Notes: generated from the letters alone by a model not told the origin. 64,000 nt of DNA from Lunularia cruciata (GCA_948567375.1 OX419755.1:51912291-51976290), one strand, 5' to 3'; positions 20,977-34,600 are shown, counted from the first letter of the stretch. Translations and numbers: made by a program.

Positions 20977-22004
20977 TTACTATTGTACACACATATTATT
21001 ATCTTTTCAATTGACTATAGGAAGATGAAAAGTGAGTTATATTTATGACATCAAATGAATGAAAAAGTGAATCTTATTTATTTTGTTTTATTTTATTCAT
21101 CTTCTTATCCATCTTCTCTTCCTTACTATATTAAGATATAAATTATTGCTTAAATATACAGCATACACAACCATTGGATTTCAAAGTTGTAGATGATTTT
21201 GCAATTTGAAAAACAAACTATAGATTATAATGACTAATCATTATCTTAGTGCTATATTTTCTTACCAGTTATATCTCAATCATTAATAATATATGGCATA
21301 TATACTAAAATTATTTCAGAGATATATTCCTAACTATGTAAAAGTTCATAAAAGAACGCAAAATTTGCATTACTAAAAAGATACTTAGATGAATCTTCTT
21401 GTCTTAGATCCATTTCATTTATAGAGTAGTTTAAAGAGCTAATATACCATAAATATGAGATAATGAGATATGAACATACATCCTCAAAAATATAATAGAT
21501 ATGATTATATGCTATCACTTTAAATAAAAGAAAAAATTAATCAAAATTATATAGAATCAAAAGTTGTACCAAGATTATAAGAAAAGAAATATAAGAAAAA
21601 TGAACTTCAATCACAAACCTTATGAATTGAAAGAAGAATGAAAAGATACTTTTAGAGTATAAGTCTTAAACTAAATTCATAATCAACAGAAAAGAACATC
21701 TAAACCATAAGAAAAGAAGATCTAAATAAACATTCATCAAAATAGTCAAATTATGTAGGAGTTTTATTTATTTATTATTTGCTTATCATATCATAGGGTT
21801 TATGATTCAAGTTCATTTAGCTTATATTTCTTTTCTTATAATTTTTTATAAGTCTTGATTATTGATATAATTTTAGAAGAAAGAGTGAGTGTGTGAACTT
21901 AGTGTCAACACAATGCTAGTAAAATTAGTAAGAATAGCTTCTTCTCTTAAGGATTCGAGTCTGCAATGATTTGAAGTAAAGTGAAATGATTAGAATAACT
22001 AGAA
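20977..22004. other. AT-rich DNA without recognised gene
   Basis: No open frame longer than about 60 codons and no familiar domain. Composition is clearly richer in A+T than the TE nests on the left. I see no rRNA or tRNA structure. Confidence 0.6.
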
Positions 22005-22736
22005 TGTAATACCACAAGCTAGCCATATGATCTAGATTTGAAATTTGGTTTGGTAACATCTAGAATGATGTTATACATGATGGTCAAAATAGATCAGATA
22101 GAAGTATCACCAAAAGAGCACTTCTACTAATAGAGCAGAAACCGAAATAGACTTGAGAACCTTAGAACCAATAACTAGACATATGATTTAAAGGTGAGAA
22201 TTGGTTTGGTAACATCTGGTACGATGTTACACATGATGGACTAAATAGATCAAAAAGAGGTATCACCAAAAGAGGACTTCTACTAATAGAGTATGAACCA
22301 AAATATACCTGAAATCTTTGAAGGCAATTTCGGAGGCCTAAATAGATGAATTAGGCCTCGAAAATGTAGAGATCACTCCCCCCAATGGAGGACAGGCTTG
22401 CCTACCCTCCCCCTTGGTTTGTCTCATCAAGAGCTTTCCAATGGTACCTTATGTGATTTTGAGACTCCTACAAGAAGATTCTCTAAAGATTCCCTCCAAT
22501 CAAAGCTTGTTTGACCAACCAGATGGGACCTAGACCAACATGTCACCCATCCAAGTAAGTAATCCAAGGGTGGAGCTTGATGACATGTCACCTATCTGTG
22601 TGCCTAATCCTATGGTGTAGCTCCCTTGGAGTAGATCCTCTTTGTCTATATAATAAAAAGAAGGTGCTCTTTGGGGCACAGAATGTTGAGTGTGTAATCT
22701 GTGTTTTCTCCCTTCTCTTATCCTCAAAGTATTACA
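22005..22736 (+). repeat. Solo LTR of the G family
   Basis: A 732-bp LTR, TGTAATACCACAAGC...AAGTATTACA, with an exact 5-bp duplication TAGAA on both sides (22,000-22,004 and 22,737-22,741) and no internal sequence. This is the signature of a full element lost by LTR-LTR recombination. It lies opposite in orientation to G1 and in the same orientation as G2. Confidence 0.9.
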
Positions 22737-22977
22737 TAGAAGTGAAGTGAAATTTCACTAAGTTGCAGTTTATGTTTTCTTTACTATTTAACCTCTTGAG
22801 CAAGAACTACTACTATAAGAGTGTAGTGTCACCCCTTGTGGTGCACTACAAAAAAAGGAAACTAAATATCAGATTCAATACAAATAGGTCTAATTAACTC
22901 TTGAAAGTGATGGTTCTTTGCACTCCAAAGACCCCTTCGTCTCAAAGACTTTGACTCCAAACTACATTTCTCCAAAG

Positions 22978-23415
22978 TGTAACCATATGGAGTTTAGTGC
23001 CGAAGTTAGTCAAGGCTAACAAAGTGGCAAATGGGCCAAATTAGCCTAGAAAATTCTAAAGGTATCTAGGAAGCTACTTGGTACTCTCCCAAGTATTGGG
23101 TAACGTGCATGCCAAGTGGTGACTTCTAGGAGGAAGCTTCTTGGCTAGCTTAGCTTGCACTTCAAGTAGATAGCTTCTAAAAGCTTACAACTAGCTTAGT
23201 TTGCACGTCAAGTAGATAACTTCTAGAAGGAATCTTCTTGAGAAGCTTCTCGGTTAACTTGGCTTGCACTCCAAGAAAATGGCTCAAGGAAACTTCTTGA
23301 GAAGCTTCTCAAAAGCCCTTTATGCTCCCTATAAATACCAAAGCAAAAGCTCATGCTAAGCATTTGGAGTTTCAATATATGTTTCTGATCTTCTATTTGT
23401 GATAAACTTATTACA
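22978..23415 (+). repeat. Decayed H-family LTR
   Basis: Starts TGTAACCATATGGAGTTTAG like the other H LTRs, and contains the AAGCTTC palindromic blocks and a TATAAATA at about 23,330. Its 3' end drifts away from the family after about 23,390. I place the end at TTACA (23,415) with low precision, and no target duplication is visible. Confidence 0.7.
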
Positions 23416-26400
23416 AGATAAGTTTGCTTCTTGTATTCTTGTATCACATTTGGAATCTTTGGGTATTCTAAAACTTAAAATGCTTTTGACATTTACTAAA
23501 GACATGATGTTGTGATTTTCATATCATCGGAAAACCCTTGAGTAGAGACTTCTAATGGAATAAAGATCGCTCCATTTGGACATTTCATCACAAAGATATC
23601 AGCCCCGTAGTGTGTTCAATAAAATTCCTTTAATGTTGAAGACTCTTAAGAGAAGAACACTTTGGTGAAAGACTCTTTGGAATAGGATCATTTGCTCACC
23701 AAATCTTTGTCCTCGAGTTCTTCTTTATACCTTTGCATGTGCAAAGGTAAATTTAAAAATATCCAAATAAAAGGTTTATTTCCCTTAACATGAAATTATT
23801 TTATTATATTTCTATAACAACAACAAAATTGCAGATTTTGTTAAAAAAAGTGTGCACTGTAATATTACATGATATATAATTGAAGTAATAAATTATTGAC
23901 TTTAAACCATAAAGGAAGTACAATTATTTTGCTTAGAATGAGAATTCTACCTTTAAGTATAGTTCATAGTGTTGATTTTTGGTTAATGTTGCATTAGGTT
24001 TAACAGAGATTAATATTTGTCTCATCAGGATTATTCTAAATGATAATCCTTATGGTTTGATATGATAAAATAAAACGTGATAAGAATATGAGTTTGATTA
24101 GAATATAAGGATTTGTCTATTTATTATTAATTATTTAAAATAGTAATTAATATTCATAATATTAATTATGAAATTATTTTATTGAAATGTTTTATGAAGA
24201 TTTTATTTTTAAATTTTAAATTTTGTTAATTTGTTTCTTTTTCAGAACATGCATATTCATGATAAAATTTAGTTTAAATATATAGAATTTTACCAATTGA
24301 CAGAAAGTTGGAAAGGTTTTATGCTAAAAAATGAACTTAAAAAAAAAGTAATAATTTGTAATAACTCTTGATCGTCAAAAGTGATGAACTTACTAATAGA
24401 GAACTTACCTTGTGATAGTGATGTAGAAAGATCATATTGTTGCAAATTTTTACTTTCTTAAAAGTATATCTACTTCAATGGTTATTAATAAAATAAAAAT
24501 AGCATAACAATCTAGTGATAAAATACTCCCAAAGAGATTAGCTCAACTTCTATTTATTTATTTTTTTGTGATAACAATCATATATAACTTTAAGATATGA
24601 TAATTTTATGAAAATATAACTGTTATTTTTTTATAATTTAATCAAATATAAATTTATCTTATCATATATCTAATGTATAACCAAGAAAATTTTGCTAGTG
24701 AAGTTTAAAACATATGCTTGCTTTTCAGGCTACCTACACATCAATTCAATGTAATGAATTATTTCTTATCATATGTTTCAAATTTTGAATCTATTTTAAA
24801 ATGGAGCTAATAGTATGTGTTGTGTAGGTTATGGTATTGGCTATGATTTATTTAATGACAAGTAGGGAAATCTTTCAATGATAGACCTTTTATTCCCGTG
24901 GTTCCTCTAATGCATGTCAAATTATGAATCAATTTAATCTACATATATTTTAATTTTGATTTTTCTTAAGATAAATTATAATATTGATAAGTTTCAAGGT
25001 AAAACTCTACCAAATATATCCATTTATTTTCTCTTTTCACTCTTTGCTCAAAATTAAATTATATGGAATATTGAATGGGTGTTAGAAATGCATGTAAATT
25101 ATCATATTATGAGTATATTATCTTTCTAAAATTGATATAATGTGTATAACAAGGGACTACCAAAATATTAAACAAATTTGGGAGGATAACTATGTTAGAC
25201 ACAAACAAATATATTTGTTTCCATTTTGGATTAGTCATCTACAACCAAAGTGTAATAACTGGTTTCCCTTAGGAGAGGAGGTTGTGAACATTGAAATCCA
25301 ATATCATTCCGTATAGTCATAAGGCTCAGTCTGAGGGTTGAAGTTTTAGTTGTAATAGAAGGTTTGAGTATTTTTATCAAAAAATATTTAAAATTAATTC
25401 AGAAATTTATGATATATTTAATTTAATACTAATCGTTTTAAAATACATTGAATTTGAAGATAAGAAAACTAGCATTTTAAACAGATAAAACTATAAATCA
25501 ACCAATGATCTTGGAAGTATAATCTAAATAAACATAATATACATAGATTAACTTCTTTTGGAATTTCAGGATTATAGCTAAGTTTGTTGTAGATTTAGAG
25601 CACAAATAAATAATAGAGTAATTTAAATTTAGTTCATATAACAACAAGGCTAAACCATTAAGCTCTATTTTACCAATTTTTATGGTATTTTATTTTATAA
25701 TTTGAAATCTAAGCAAAAGAATTCAATGGTAGTTTTCCAATAGCAATAAATTGAGGAAAAAAACATTAGTGGAAAAAATTCATGATTACATATGAATTCT
25801 TGGACAAAATAGTCAAGTTATTATAATTCTTAGAGATATAAAGAAGTGAAAAAGGAACAATGAATTTTGTATAATTGTTTAACTATAGTTCTCTATAACT
25901 TTTAAACTATAAAATCTAGTTCATTCACCATAGTAAACTTAAAAACCATTAATCAAAGATCCAATAGGGTTATAATCAATGTGATAAGACTCTACCAAAA
26001 CATGAAAATAATACATCAAGCCTTGGATTTTCAAATGAAAAATATTTTGACTATTCACAAAAATCTAGAAGGAAACTAGATCAGGCAAATGTTGGGACCT
26101 TGACTTAACGCCCTGGAGCATCATTTTGGTGCCTTAAATTTTGGATTCATACTAAATTACTACAAAATATAATATCTGATATTTATATATATTTGGTGTT
26201 CCAAATTAGTAGTTAATATCTTTATCTTTGGTCTAGGTGATATCCATTTTTAAATTATGATCATCAAGGATCTTGCTTCACCTAGGTTGATGACTAGGTG
26301 AAGCAAGATTTCATGATTACTTGTGAGGATTTATATATATTTTAATTTTTTTGAATATGATTTCATGTTATATAAAATTCCTAAAAATATGTTTAAACTC

Positions 26401-29400
26401 AAAATTCTAAGTTAGTGAATTAGACTTCTCAATGCTAAAATTAAATTTAAATTAATAAGTCATACAAATTTATTGGTATTCATTTATTAACTTATAAAAC
26501 ACAAAGACTAAATTAAAATGGATACTCTTATCAATATTTCTTAATACTTCATACATTATAACATCAGTACAAACAATTTTATTCAATCTCAAGCATATCT
26601 TATTATTTTTGTAATAATTTCTTTGGCTTTGGTACGTAAAACTATCTTGGAGGTTATTCTTTTCTTACTTTAGTACACATAAAAAAATATCATTAAATGA
26701 AATTAAAATATAAGCATGTTTTTTTGGTCTCTTTTTCATACTCTTTTTACTTGTTCATTGTATAGTTTTCCACGGTTTCAAATACATCTCTTTGATAAAA
26801 GTAATAACTCTATGGAGCAACCAAAATTTATGTAAGTCATACCATGTATAAATGCAGGTTTGGTAATTATGACATGTTTTAGAACAATATCATATAGATA
26901 ATAGTTTTCAAGAAAATCAATCAATCAAATATTAAATAACTTGAACCTAATTGTTGAAGGAGTATATAGTTACTTATTCGGTATAACCATAATTATAGTA
27001 TATTGCTTTGATTATATAATATTGACTCTATTTTTATTAATTAATTTTAGATTCAACTTAAGCATATGGTGTACTGCTCTAACCTCCAATTACCAAGAAA
27101 ATGCAAATAATCAAATACTAAAAATTTGAGAACTATCAATTTTGAAGATTTATCTATGGATTTGGATGTTCAAAATTTGCTCAAGTTAGTTAATTATGTT
27201 CAAACTTATAATGTACAAGACTTTAAGAGGTTACAACTTTACAATATTAAAGGCTAACGAGACACTCTTCCTTGTTCCTTATGAATAGTTGTAAATTTTC
27301 AATCTAGAATTAGTTTCAAGTGGTTCGAATGGTATTTGAAGGGTTTTTCAAAATTTGCATTCTATGAAATCAAAATCATGACATAAATGTGAAAATAGTG
27401 AAATGAATAAAATACTAGATTTTTCATATTGTATTTTACAACATTGGAGTTTAAAACCATCATATTAAAGTATTAAGGCCCATTCAATAATAGTATTAGA
27501 GTCCAAATTTATAATATTTCCACAATGCTATAATTCACTACTTAATTATGATTTTTATCATTATCTAAAGTCAATTAAAAATTTATTTTTTACATATTAG
27601 AAAACTTTCATAATTTTATATCTGATAAAACCAAAGTCATGTAAAATAAACCAAAATGTAAGATGATGTAAAATGATTTATGTGAAATTTGTAACTTTTC
27701 TCTTGATGACCATATTTCGTGATATTGAAGTCCAAATCCAAAACACAATTGATGAAAACTCAACATCAATTTAGGAGTCTAAACCATAGATTGCAAGATT
27801 ATATAGAGATTTATTTCTTGATGTGCTGTAGCTTTTTCATTTAGTTTTGGTTTTAGTTTTTGTTCTAGCTGTGTTGGTGGTGTAGGCGGTGTATGCTTCT
27901 GAATTTTGCATGGATTCTAAAATCATGAGAAACAAAATATAAATGTGAAAAATATGGAGAAAAAAGTTCAGTTTTTCTTCTTAGATACGCATACATATAC
28001 TTTTGTAGTCCAAATTTATAATACTTAAAGATTAAAACCAGCTTAATTGTTCTCAAAAACAACTTTTTGTATCTAAAATTCTACATGATGAAATAATCCA
28101 TAAATTTCATCTATTGACTTTTACTATTTTCTCATTTAGTGTTTGTTTCAAGCAATTTATAGAGTAGGAAAGCTCGTTCAGTTCTATATCCAATGTGCCC
28201 ATCATCATAGAAAGAAACCCCAAATGCAAAAGAAAAGCTACATGGAAATGAGAAATATCTAAATCTTATCTTTTAGATTAAAAAGTTCAGTAATGCTGGG
28301 TAACACTCAGAGATTTTAGCTCTCGTAGAATCTGTTTTAGCATTTACTTTGTCAATTTCATTATGATTATCATGCATTTTTATTTTCAAAAGTCTCAAAA
28401 CATATTACCCTTAAAATGTCCCTAATATTTCCTTTAACTTTCAGATTCACAATTTAAAGCTCCAAACGTAGAACACATAACCAAATCTTTAGCTCTAATT
28501 TTACATTTATATACGGCTTCCTAGCCACTACGTCCTAATTTAATTCACGGTGAAGTTTGTATTTGGTGTTTAGCTGTTTCTTCTCCTCCGCTATAATACA
28601 AATAGTAGAGGTTTCTTTAGGAGGCGAGCGCAAGTTATTTTAGAGTTCGCTAGCCTCGCTAAGGGTATTTAAATGGTGGCAAGGCCTAATACAGTTATAA
28701 ACTCTAAAGTCAATAGCTTTGTTGTTCCAAATCTAGAAGAAAAATTAGATATAGATAATTAATTAAGAAGGTGGATACACTTTCTAGTTAGAGGTTAGAT
28801 ACTTAAACTTATTTGAAAGATATGTCTATTATTCCAACTATCTCTAGATGATATACATTTCAATGGTATTGTAGTGAAAATAATTATATATTATAAGATA
28901 TAAGTATAGATTGACTCTCCTAATTTGCCTATTTTTTACAAGTGTTCCAGTTCTGAATTACACCGCCTTTACAGTAATATACATACTATTTTTCTTCGTA
29001 GTTCTTTATACTCTAAGCATGTCTATAGAAATCAATATGGAATTTTAATAAGATTTTTGTTTAGATTGATGGTAGAATAAATTTGTTAGAAAGGTATAAT
29101 ACATTGCATTGTTTAATTGGTGAACGGGCTATAATACAAATATAGTTGTTCATCCAAGGTAACTGCTTAGTTGTGGACTCATCGGATTTGAAACTCGTTT
29201 CTATTTTATTGATAATAGTTTTATAACTTTTCTTTTTGAATGACTAAACAAGAACATAAGGTGTTTATATTAAAATTTTTAAACTGTCTAGTATTCATGC
29301 AATCTTAAACTAGAAGGTCTCTCTACAATTTATTATTTTGAGTTATGTATACCAAATTAGAGGTACACTCAAATATATCATTTTTAATCATCGAGAAAAA

Positions 29401-29860
29401 AGGTTTTCCTTGCATCTTACTCTCTTATGTAAGTAAAACTTGTCATGAGTAATGAATTAATCATCCAAAACCAATTATTATTGTGCGTACTTGTTTATGT
29501 GGATTATTAACCTATAATGCTGAATTAATATCAGAAATTGGCAGATACAAGCTACAAGGGGTTGATTGGAATCTATAATCCTTTTAGCAAATCTTTTTAC
29601 AGCTACATATTATGATATTCGAATAGTTATTTTATTCTCGTAAATAATTATAACTTAGTTATAGGAATGTCAAGAAACCAACAAACAAGTAAATTCCTAT
29701 ATCAGGAAAGGTTTTCAAACAAGTAAATCAGAAAACAAATAAGTTAACATATCAGTCTCTTTTAATGCGCGAGGTCAACCTAGAATCCACACCTTTCTTT
29801 ATAGATAAACTAAAAGTTGAAGGCTATTGAGGACGCATTAATGATAAAATTCTTGAATTG
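23416..29860. other. 6.4 kb AT-rich stretch without recognised gene
   Basis: Only short chance frames (60-66 codons) occur. There are long runs of A/T, scattered poly-A and poly-T, and no recognisable TE domain, rRNA, tRNA or conserved coding block. One perfect 16-bp hairpin stands out at 26,270-26,309. It separates the left TE nest from the LFY island and may hold distal LFY regulatory DNA or very old repeat remains. Confidence 0.55.
26270..26309. repeat. Perfect 16-bp stem, 8-nt loop hairpin
   Basis: The arm ATCTTGCTTCACCTAG (26,270-26,285) is followed after GTTGATGA by its exact reverse complement (26,294-26,309). The flanks pair imperfectly for about another ten bases. It could be the core of a small foldback element or of a hairpin RNA. 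Confidence 0.6.
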
Positions 29861-31144
29861 TCTGTTTGTCACGAATTCACAAAAATGTAGTGGTTTGTCC
29901 TAGCTGTCAGGATTGGCGATACGACGTGGCAACGTCTTCTGTTCCTGTACTTTAGAAGAAAAGAGGACGTACGAAAGATAGGAAGGTGTACGTACGGGAT
30001 GGCCACGGGAGCTCCCGCCGTGACGGCGACGAGAAACGGAATCTTCCCCGCCTCTTGCTTCCGTGGATTTTTACTCCACTTGCCCTACCGCGAGTTACTT
30101 CTAATTACCGCGTCTCCCAGAGTTTGAGCTTTGTCACCTGTGCAACATCGTGTGTGAAAGTGTCTGCGGTGTAGCGAAACAAATACGAGTTCTTTCTCTT
30201 CGAGTGACAGGACACGCTATTCCCGAACGATTCATTTCCTGCAGCAGCACAGAGTAAAAAGATAATCACACGACGAAGAAGAAGGAGAGGAAGAAGAAGA
30301 ACAAGAGAAGGCCACGAAATTATCAGGTCGGAAACGTAATTCTTCTCGTGGCTCTGTGTTTCCAAGGAGTGAGTCTGTGTTCTGGTGTTTATACGTGCTC
30401 TGGTGATTTCTGTCGTTGTGGTCTTGTTGATGGATTTCTGGTGGAAGGAAGAATACATGATTATTGCGACATAATATTCCATACACACCAGAATAGACGA
30501 GGCAACGTGTTGAACGCATTGAAGGCACGGGAGGCTTCCAGTGAGGAATTCAAGCTAACAAGGGTTGCAATTCTACTTAAAGAACGGAAGAAGCAAAGAA
30601 GGAAGGAAAGAGAAGGGACAGAAAGCGAAGGCTAAGGAAGGAAGTAGTGATAGGTTTTGTGGTGGAAGAAGAAGAGAGGGAGAGGGGGGGGAGTTCATGT
30701 GACAAGTGCAAGAAGACGAAGAAGAGGATGAGGAAGTAGAAGAAGATTATCGACGAGAACCAAAGAACAAACGAAGGAAGCAGGGAAGACAGGAAGGAAG
30801 TGCTATAGCGCAGCGGAGGAGCAAGGAACAGGGAATAAGAAGGTGTAGACTTGGCGAAAACCTAATTGGCGAGTTTTAGCGAAGGAGGAGTGGAGTTCGA
30901 TAGGGAGGGAGTAAAGCACCTGGATGTATAGTACATTCGAAGGGTTAAACAGCAGGTAGGATTGGCAAAGAAAATTGTCAGCAGAATCGTCGACAGGAGG
31001 AGAAAGACTTTCTTGAGGGTTTTTGCGGTTTGAGTTATACAAAGGGTTTTCGGACCAGAGGTTCAAGCGTTAGAGGAGAGGAGGGAAAAAATAATTAGAG
31101 TTGCATGTTGATCAGGGAGGCTGGATTTCTTCTGGGACTCGCGG
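29861..31144 (+). promoter_or_regulatory. Probable LFY promoter and 5' leader
   Basis: Composition changes from AT-rich to balanced near 29,880. An inverted CCAAT box (GATTGG, 29,911-29,916) lies just before an ACGT-core element GACGTGGC (29,923-29,930). From about 30,260 to 30,840 the + strand is strikingly purine-rich (GAA/GGA runs), as in many plant 5' leaders. A 14-codon upstream frame lies at 30,430-30,474. An upstream ATG at 31,105 is out of frame with LFY and overlaps its start. The transcription start is not visible from sequence. Confidence 0.45.
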
Positions 31145-31302
31145 ATGGATCCAAGACTGGATCACTCGAGGATGGACCCTCGGATGGATCCAAGGATGGA
31201 TCCTCGGATGGAACCGAGGATAGATCCGCGGATGGACACGAGGGGAATGGACCCTCGCCTCGAACAAAGGCTGGATGGGAGGATGATGCAGCCTTCGGGT
31301 GA
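31105..31302 (+). other. Upstream open frame overlapping the LFY start
   Basis: An ATG at 31,105 opens 65 codons in a different frame from LFY, running over the LFY ATG (31,145) and ending at 31,302. The product is a low-complexity Asp/Gly/Ser chain read from the 12-bp repeats, so it is probably not a functional peptide. If the ATG is in the mRNA it could reduce LFY translation. Confidence 0.35.
31145..31282 (+). repeat. 12-bp tandem repeats encoding Met-Asp-Pro-Arg
   Basis: About eleven tetrapeptide-like units ([24 protein letters not shown] and one DHSR) come from degenerate copies of a GGATGGATCC-like 12-mer. Five units are exact MDPR. The normal family start MDP is a single unit, so this looks like local slippage expansion of the original start codon region. 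All three forward frames stay open across it, as does one antisense frame. Confidence 0.9.
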
Positions 31303-31667
31303 TAGTCGGTCTTTTGAGTTTGGATTCACTACAGCGGGTGGGCGGAGAGAGGTGAGAACCTTGGAGGATTTGTTCCAAGGTTATGGAGTCCGAATAGCCA
31401 CTCTCGCCAAGATGACAGAAATGGGTTTTACTGTGAGTACTTTGGTGAATATGACTGAAGCGGAGCTCGATGATGTCATTCAGACCATATCTGATATTCT
31501 TCAAATGGAACTTTTGGTCGGAGAGCGTTATGGTATCAAGTCAGCTGTTAGAGCAGAGAAGAAGCACTTGGAGGAAGAGTTAGAGCGCCAACGGCTAGAG
31601 CTTTTAACTAAGAGTGAACGGAAGCGTAAGCTCGACGAGGTGACATCTTCGCTTGTATCTAAAGAAG
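31145..31667 (+). CDS. LFY: LFY exon 1 (coding)
   Basis: Encodes residues 1-174 plus the first base of Gly175 (phase 1). The donor is AAGAAG^GTGTGT. The position, between a Glu and a Gly after the charged helix that ends the SAM domain, equals the first intron site of angiosperm LFY genes. Residues 1-46 are an expanded MDPR repeat. Confidence 0.94.
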
Positions 31668-34600
31668 GTGTGTTACCAATTCTCGCCCACACCTTGAAGA
31701 GGCAAACGTTTACAAGGTTATCCCCAACGAGTTCGATGATTTATCTGGGTGAAGGTTCGCGCGTTGCCTCACCGGGTATGATGATCCTTTTCTTGAATAT
31801 TCTTCTAAAAAAAACAGCTAATTTTCTTCAAGCACATCTGAGCAGATCGGAAAGGGTTCAAGACATACGTGGTTGCTAGCCTGAGTGGGCAAGAAAGAAG
31901 CAATCGCTTTTGGTCTTAACAGTTTGGCAGATAAGTCGTCAAGTAGTTTCCGGCAGTCCTGTACTGTGCATGGCCTTCATTAGGGAAAGGACAGCTGCAT
32001 CCAGGTATATGGATGGAGCTTATTGTGGATGAAGTCGTAGGCCATTTAATGAAGAAGCAATTTGTCAATCGATCTTGGGAGTAGGAGCTATGCACCAACT
32101 GGGGTAGGCACCAAAGGAATATAGTTATCTAAGCCAAGTTGGCAGAGAAACCATGCAAGTCGAACTTATGAATAACCATACAAATTGAATTTTTGTATGG
32201 TTATTTACAGTCTTGAACTGCTTTGAGCAGCTTTTTCTTCCAAGAAGGAAATCGAGTAGTTTTGTCTTTCGATATATTTAAGAAGAGGAGGATTGAATTC
32301 CTTCCTTTAGACAAGCACCACTCCTTACTGGCTGAAAACCAAAATTTCTCTGATTCTGAAGGCATATTAGAAGGGCCTGCCAAATGAAGAAATTGAAATC
32401 ATTTCTACTCGTGCTTCGATTTTTTCAAGAGGATATAATATAAACCATTGCACCTATCTCAGCGCAATAGACTCTGACTAATCTGGGCAAGTCACATCTT
32501 GTCCCCTCTGTAAACCTGCCGAACTTTTCTCTGAAGGGACTAAATTTATAGTTTCAGACCTACCTCACAACCCTCCGTATGCAGCCATCGATGTTGGAGT
32601 TCCCCAGCCACACGTGTTCACGTGCACCTTGGGCCGCCTGTAACCATAAGAAATAAATTGACGCTTCATCTTGCAAGATGATAAACTACTGTTAGGGAAG
32701 ATACTCAATGGTATCTCTCTTACACTCGAAGTGTCAACGGCTTTTTCCAACCTTGGACTTCCCTTTTGTACTTCCCCGTGTATAGTCCGCAAAACGATTT
32801 TGCACATCTTGGGGTGATTTTGGTGCTAGACTTTTCCGGGATGTAGTATACGTTACAAGGGCGACACCTCGACCCGTCTTGGCAATGTTTGACCTTACAA
32901 GGTTATTACTTGTACTGAACGATATGGAAAAATCTCAATAATCCATGTAGGAACCTCACGGGGGACCCGACCAGACCATGAAAATCTATGCGGAAATCTG
33001 CAGAGTGAACCGTTTAACTTGAATGGATAGTCGATTCATTAAGTTTGTCCCAATCAGCGAGTATTTTAATTCCTCAGTGATGGTTAGTACTGTAGTTGAT
33101 AGGTTTTCTGTATGGCGGGAATGGTAAATCTTCACAGCGAAGTTGGATCGAGCCAGTAAGAGTGTCTTTTGGCGAGAAAGTTAAATCCTCAGATGTTTAT
33201 TCATACCGTAGGGAGTCTTGTTTTGGCGGGAAAGTTAATATTTTTACCCTTAGATCCCCTCATATCCTTTGTTGATATGCCACTAACATGTAAACATTGG
33301 TGTCTCTGCTCTGCAAAATTTGGATGTTGAAACTCTGCTGGTTTGGAATTCAAATTACAGTAGCTAGAACATGAGTACCTCGTGGGCATAACTTGAGAGG
33401 CAAGGAGAAGAGCATGGATTCGATTAAATTGCAATATCAGACCATACTCCCCTAATTTCACAATTCCAATACGTTTCACTTCATAAGATCTGAGAGATGG
33501 CTGAATTAAAGGTCAATTAAGTAACAGTTTAGTGGACTTCTAGTTGGAAACGAGTAACTCTTTAGGGGTTGCCAACCTATTACGTATGGTAAAACAGCGG
33601 AGAAAGCCCTCACAGGACAAGTCTATTACAGTAGAGGGCTACTGAGTTTATAGAACCTGTTCTTTTTCAGATTCTCGGTTAAGTCTATGAAAGAGGTGAA
33701 GTGCATCAAGAACATAGAACGCTTTAAGACAGTAGAAAATATGATTGTTTTGGAAACATTTCCTGGTAGACAACCTGTACATTACTTTTGCAGACCAGCT
33801 CTACAGGCAAGACAAGGGCATACCGATTGATACCAATTATGCAACTTTCCTTGCCTATTCACTTACGAGTCCGAAAGATTCATCGTCAACAGAGAAGACG
33901 AGTGATTACAAGACTGAATGTTCGTAGATAACTTGACGATCTAAGTGGAATAGCATCAAAACTGCAGAATTTTCCGAATGTCATGTATAAGGACGACAAT
34001 GCCATAGGAGTAGACATATATACCAAGACATTCTGCTTCTATGGCCGCCTTCTGCTTCCCTTAGCTGTTTAGCGTCTCAGGACTCCAGCGTCCATCGCGC
34101 TGGTTGTGATATTATTCATATCCTGTCCTCTTATGCTTCGCTCTCGTTCCCCTTTTACACTTCGACCCATTTCTGTAGCCACATCATCTGAGACCTCTTG
34201 TTTTGTTCCACTCCTCCATTCCCCAACTAATTCCCTCCATAGTATTTTCACTTCCTTTGCTCTCTGATTGCTTCCTGCTTCACCCTCTCATGCCTACAGT
34301 GTCCCTGCCGGACTCCAGCCCACGTTCTTTATAGTTGTTCACGCACGGCTTACTGGCGGGTTCTTCATCGTTGTTCACGCACTGCTTACTGGCGGCCTTT
34401 TACATCATGGTTTTCCTATTCCTTGCTATCGTTTGCATAGATGCTCTCGATTTAATGTTCTTTACTAGTCTGTTGGCCACCAGTTATTTTCAATTTGTTT
34501 CAATGATGCCTTTGCTGCAGGTTACATTCGATGCATGCTACCTTAGTGCTTTAACACTACTCTCGCAATGTGATTCATGTACATATTGCTTATCGATCAT

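Noticed and set aside
22005..22736. Considered as a DNA transposon because its two ends are partly complementary
   Set aside because: Length, the 5-bp duplication and full alignment with the G1 LTRs show a solo LTR.
30105..30488. 127-codon minus-strand frame upstream of LFY
   Set aside because: Low-complexity product from the purine-rich leader, no domain, more likely chance.
31145..31282. Short direct repeats considered as a CRISPR-like array
   Set aside because: Units are contiguous 12-mers without spacers, in frame within a eukaryotic gene.
31112..31504. 130-codon minus-strand frame rich in His-Pro-Arg opposite LFY exon 1
   Set aside because: It is the antisense reading of the 12-bp MDPR repeats and SAM-domain coding sequence. 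The repeat is open in most frames.
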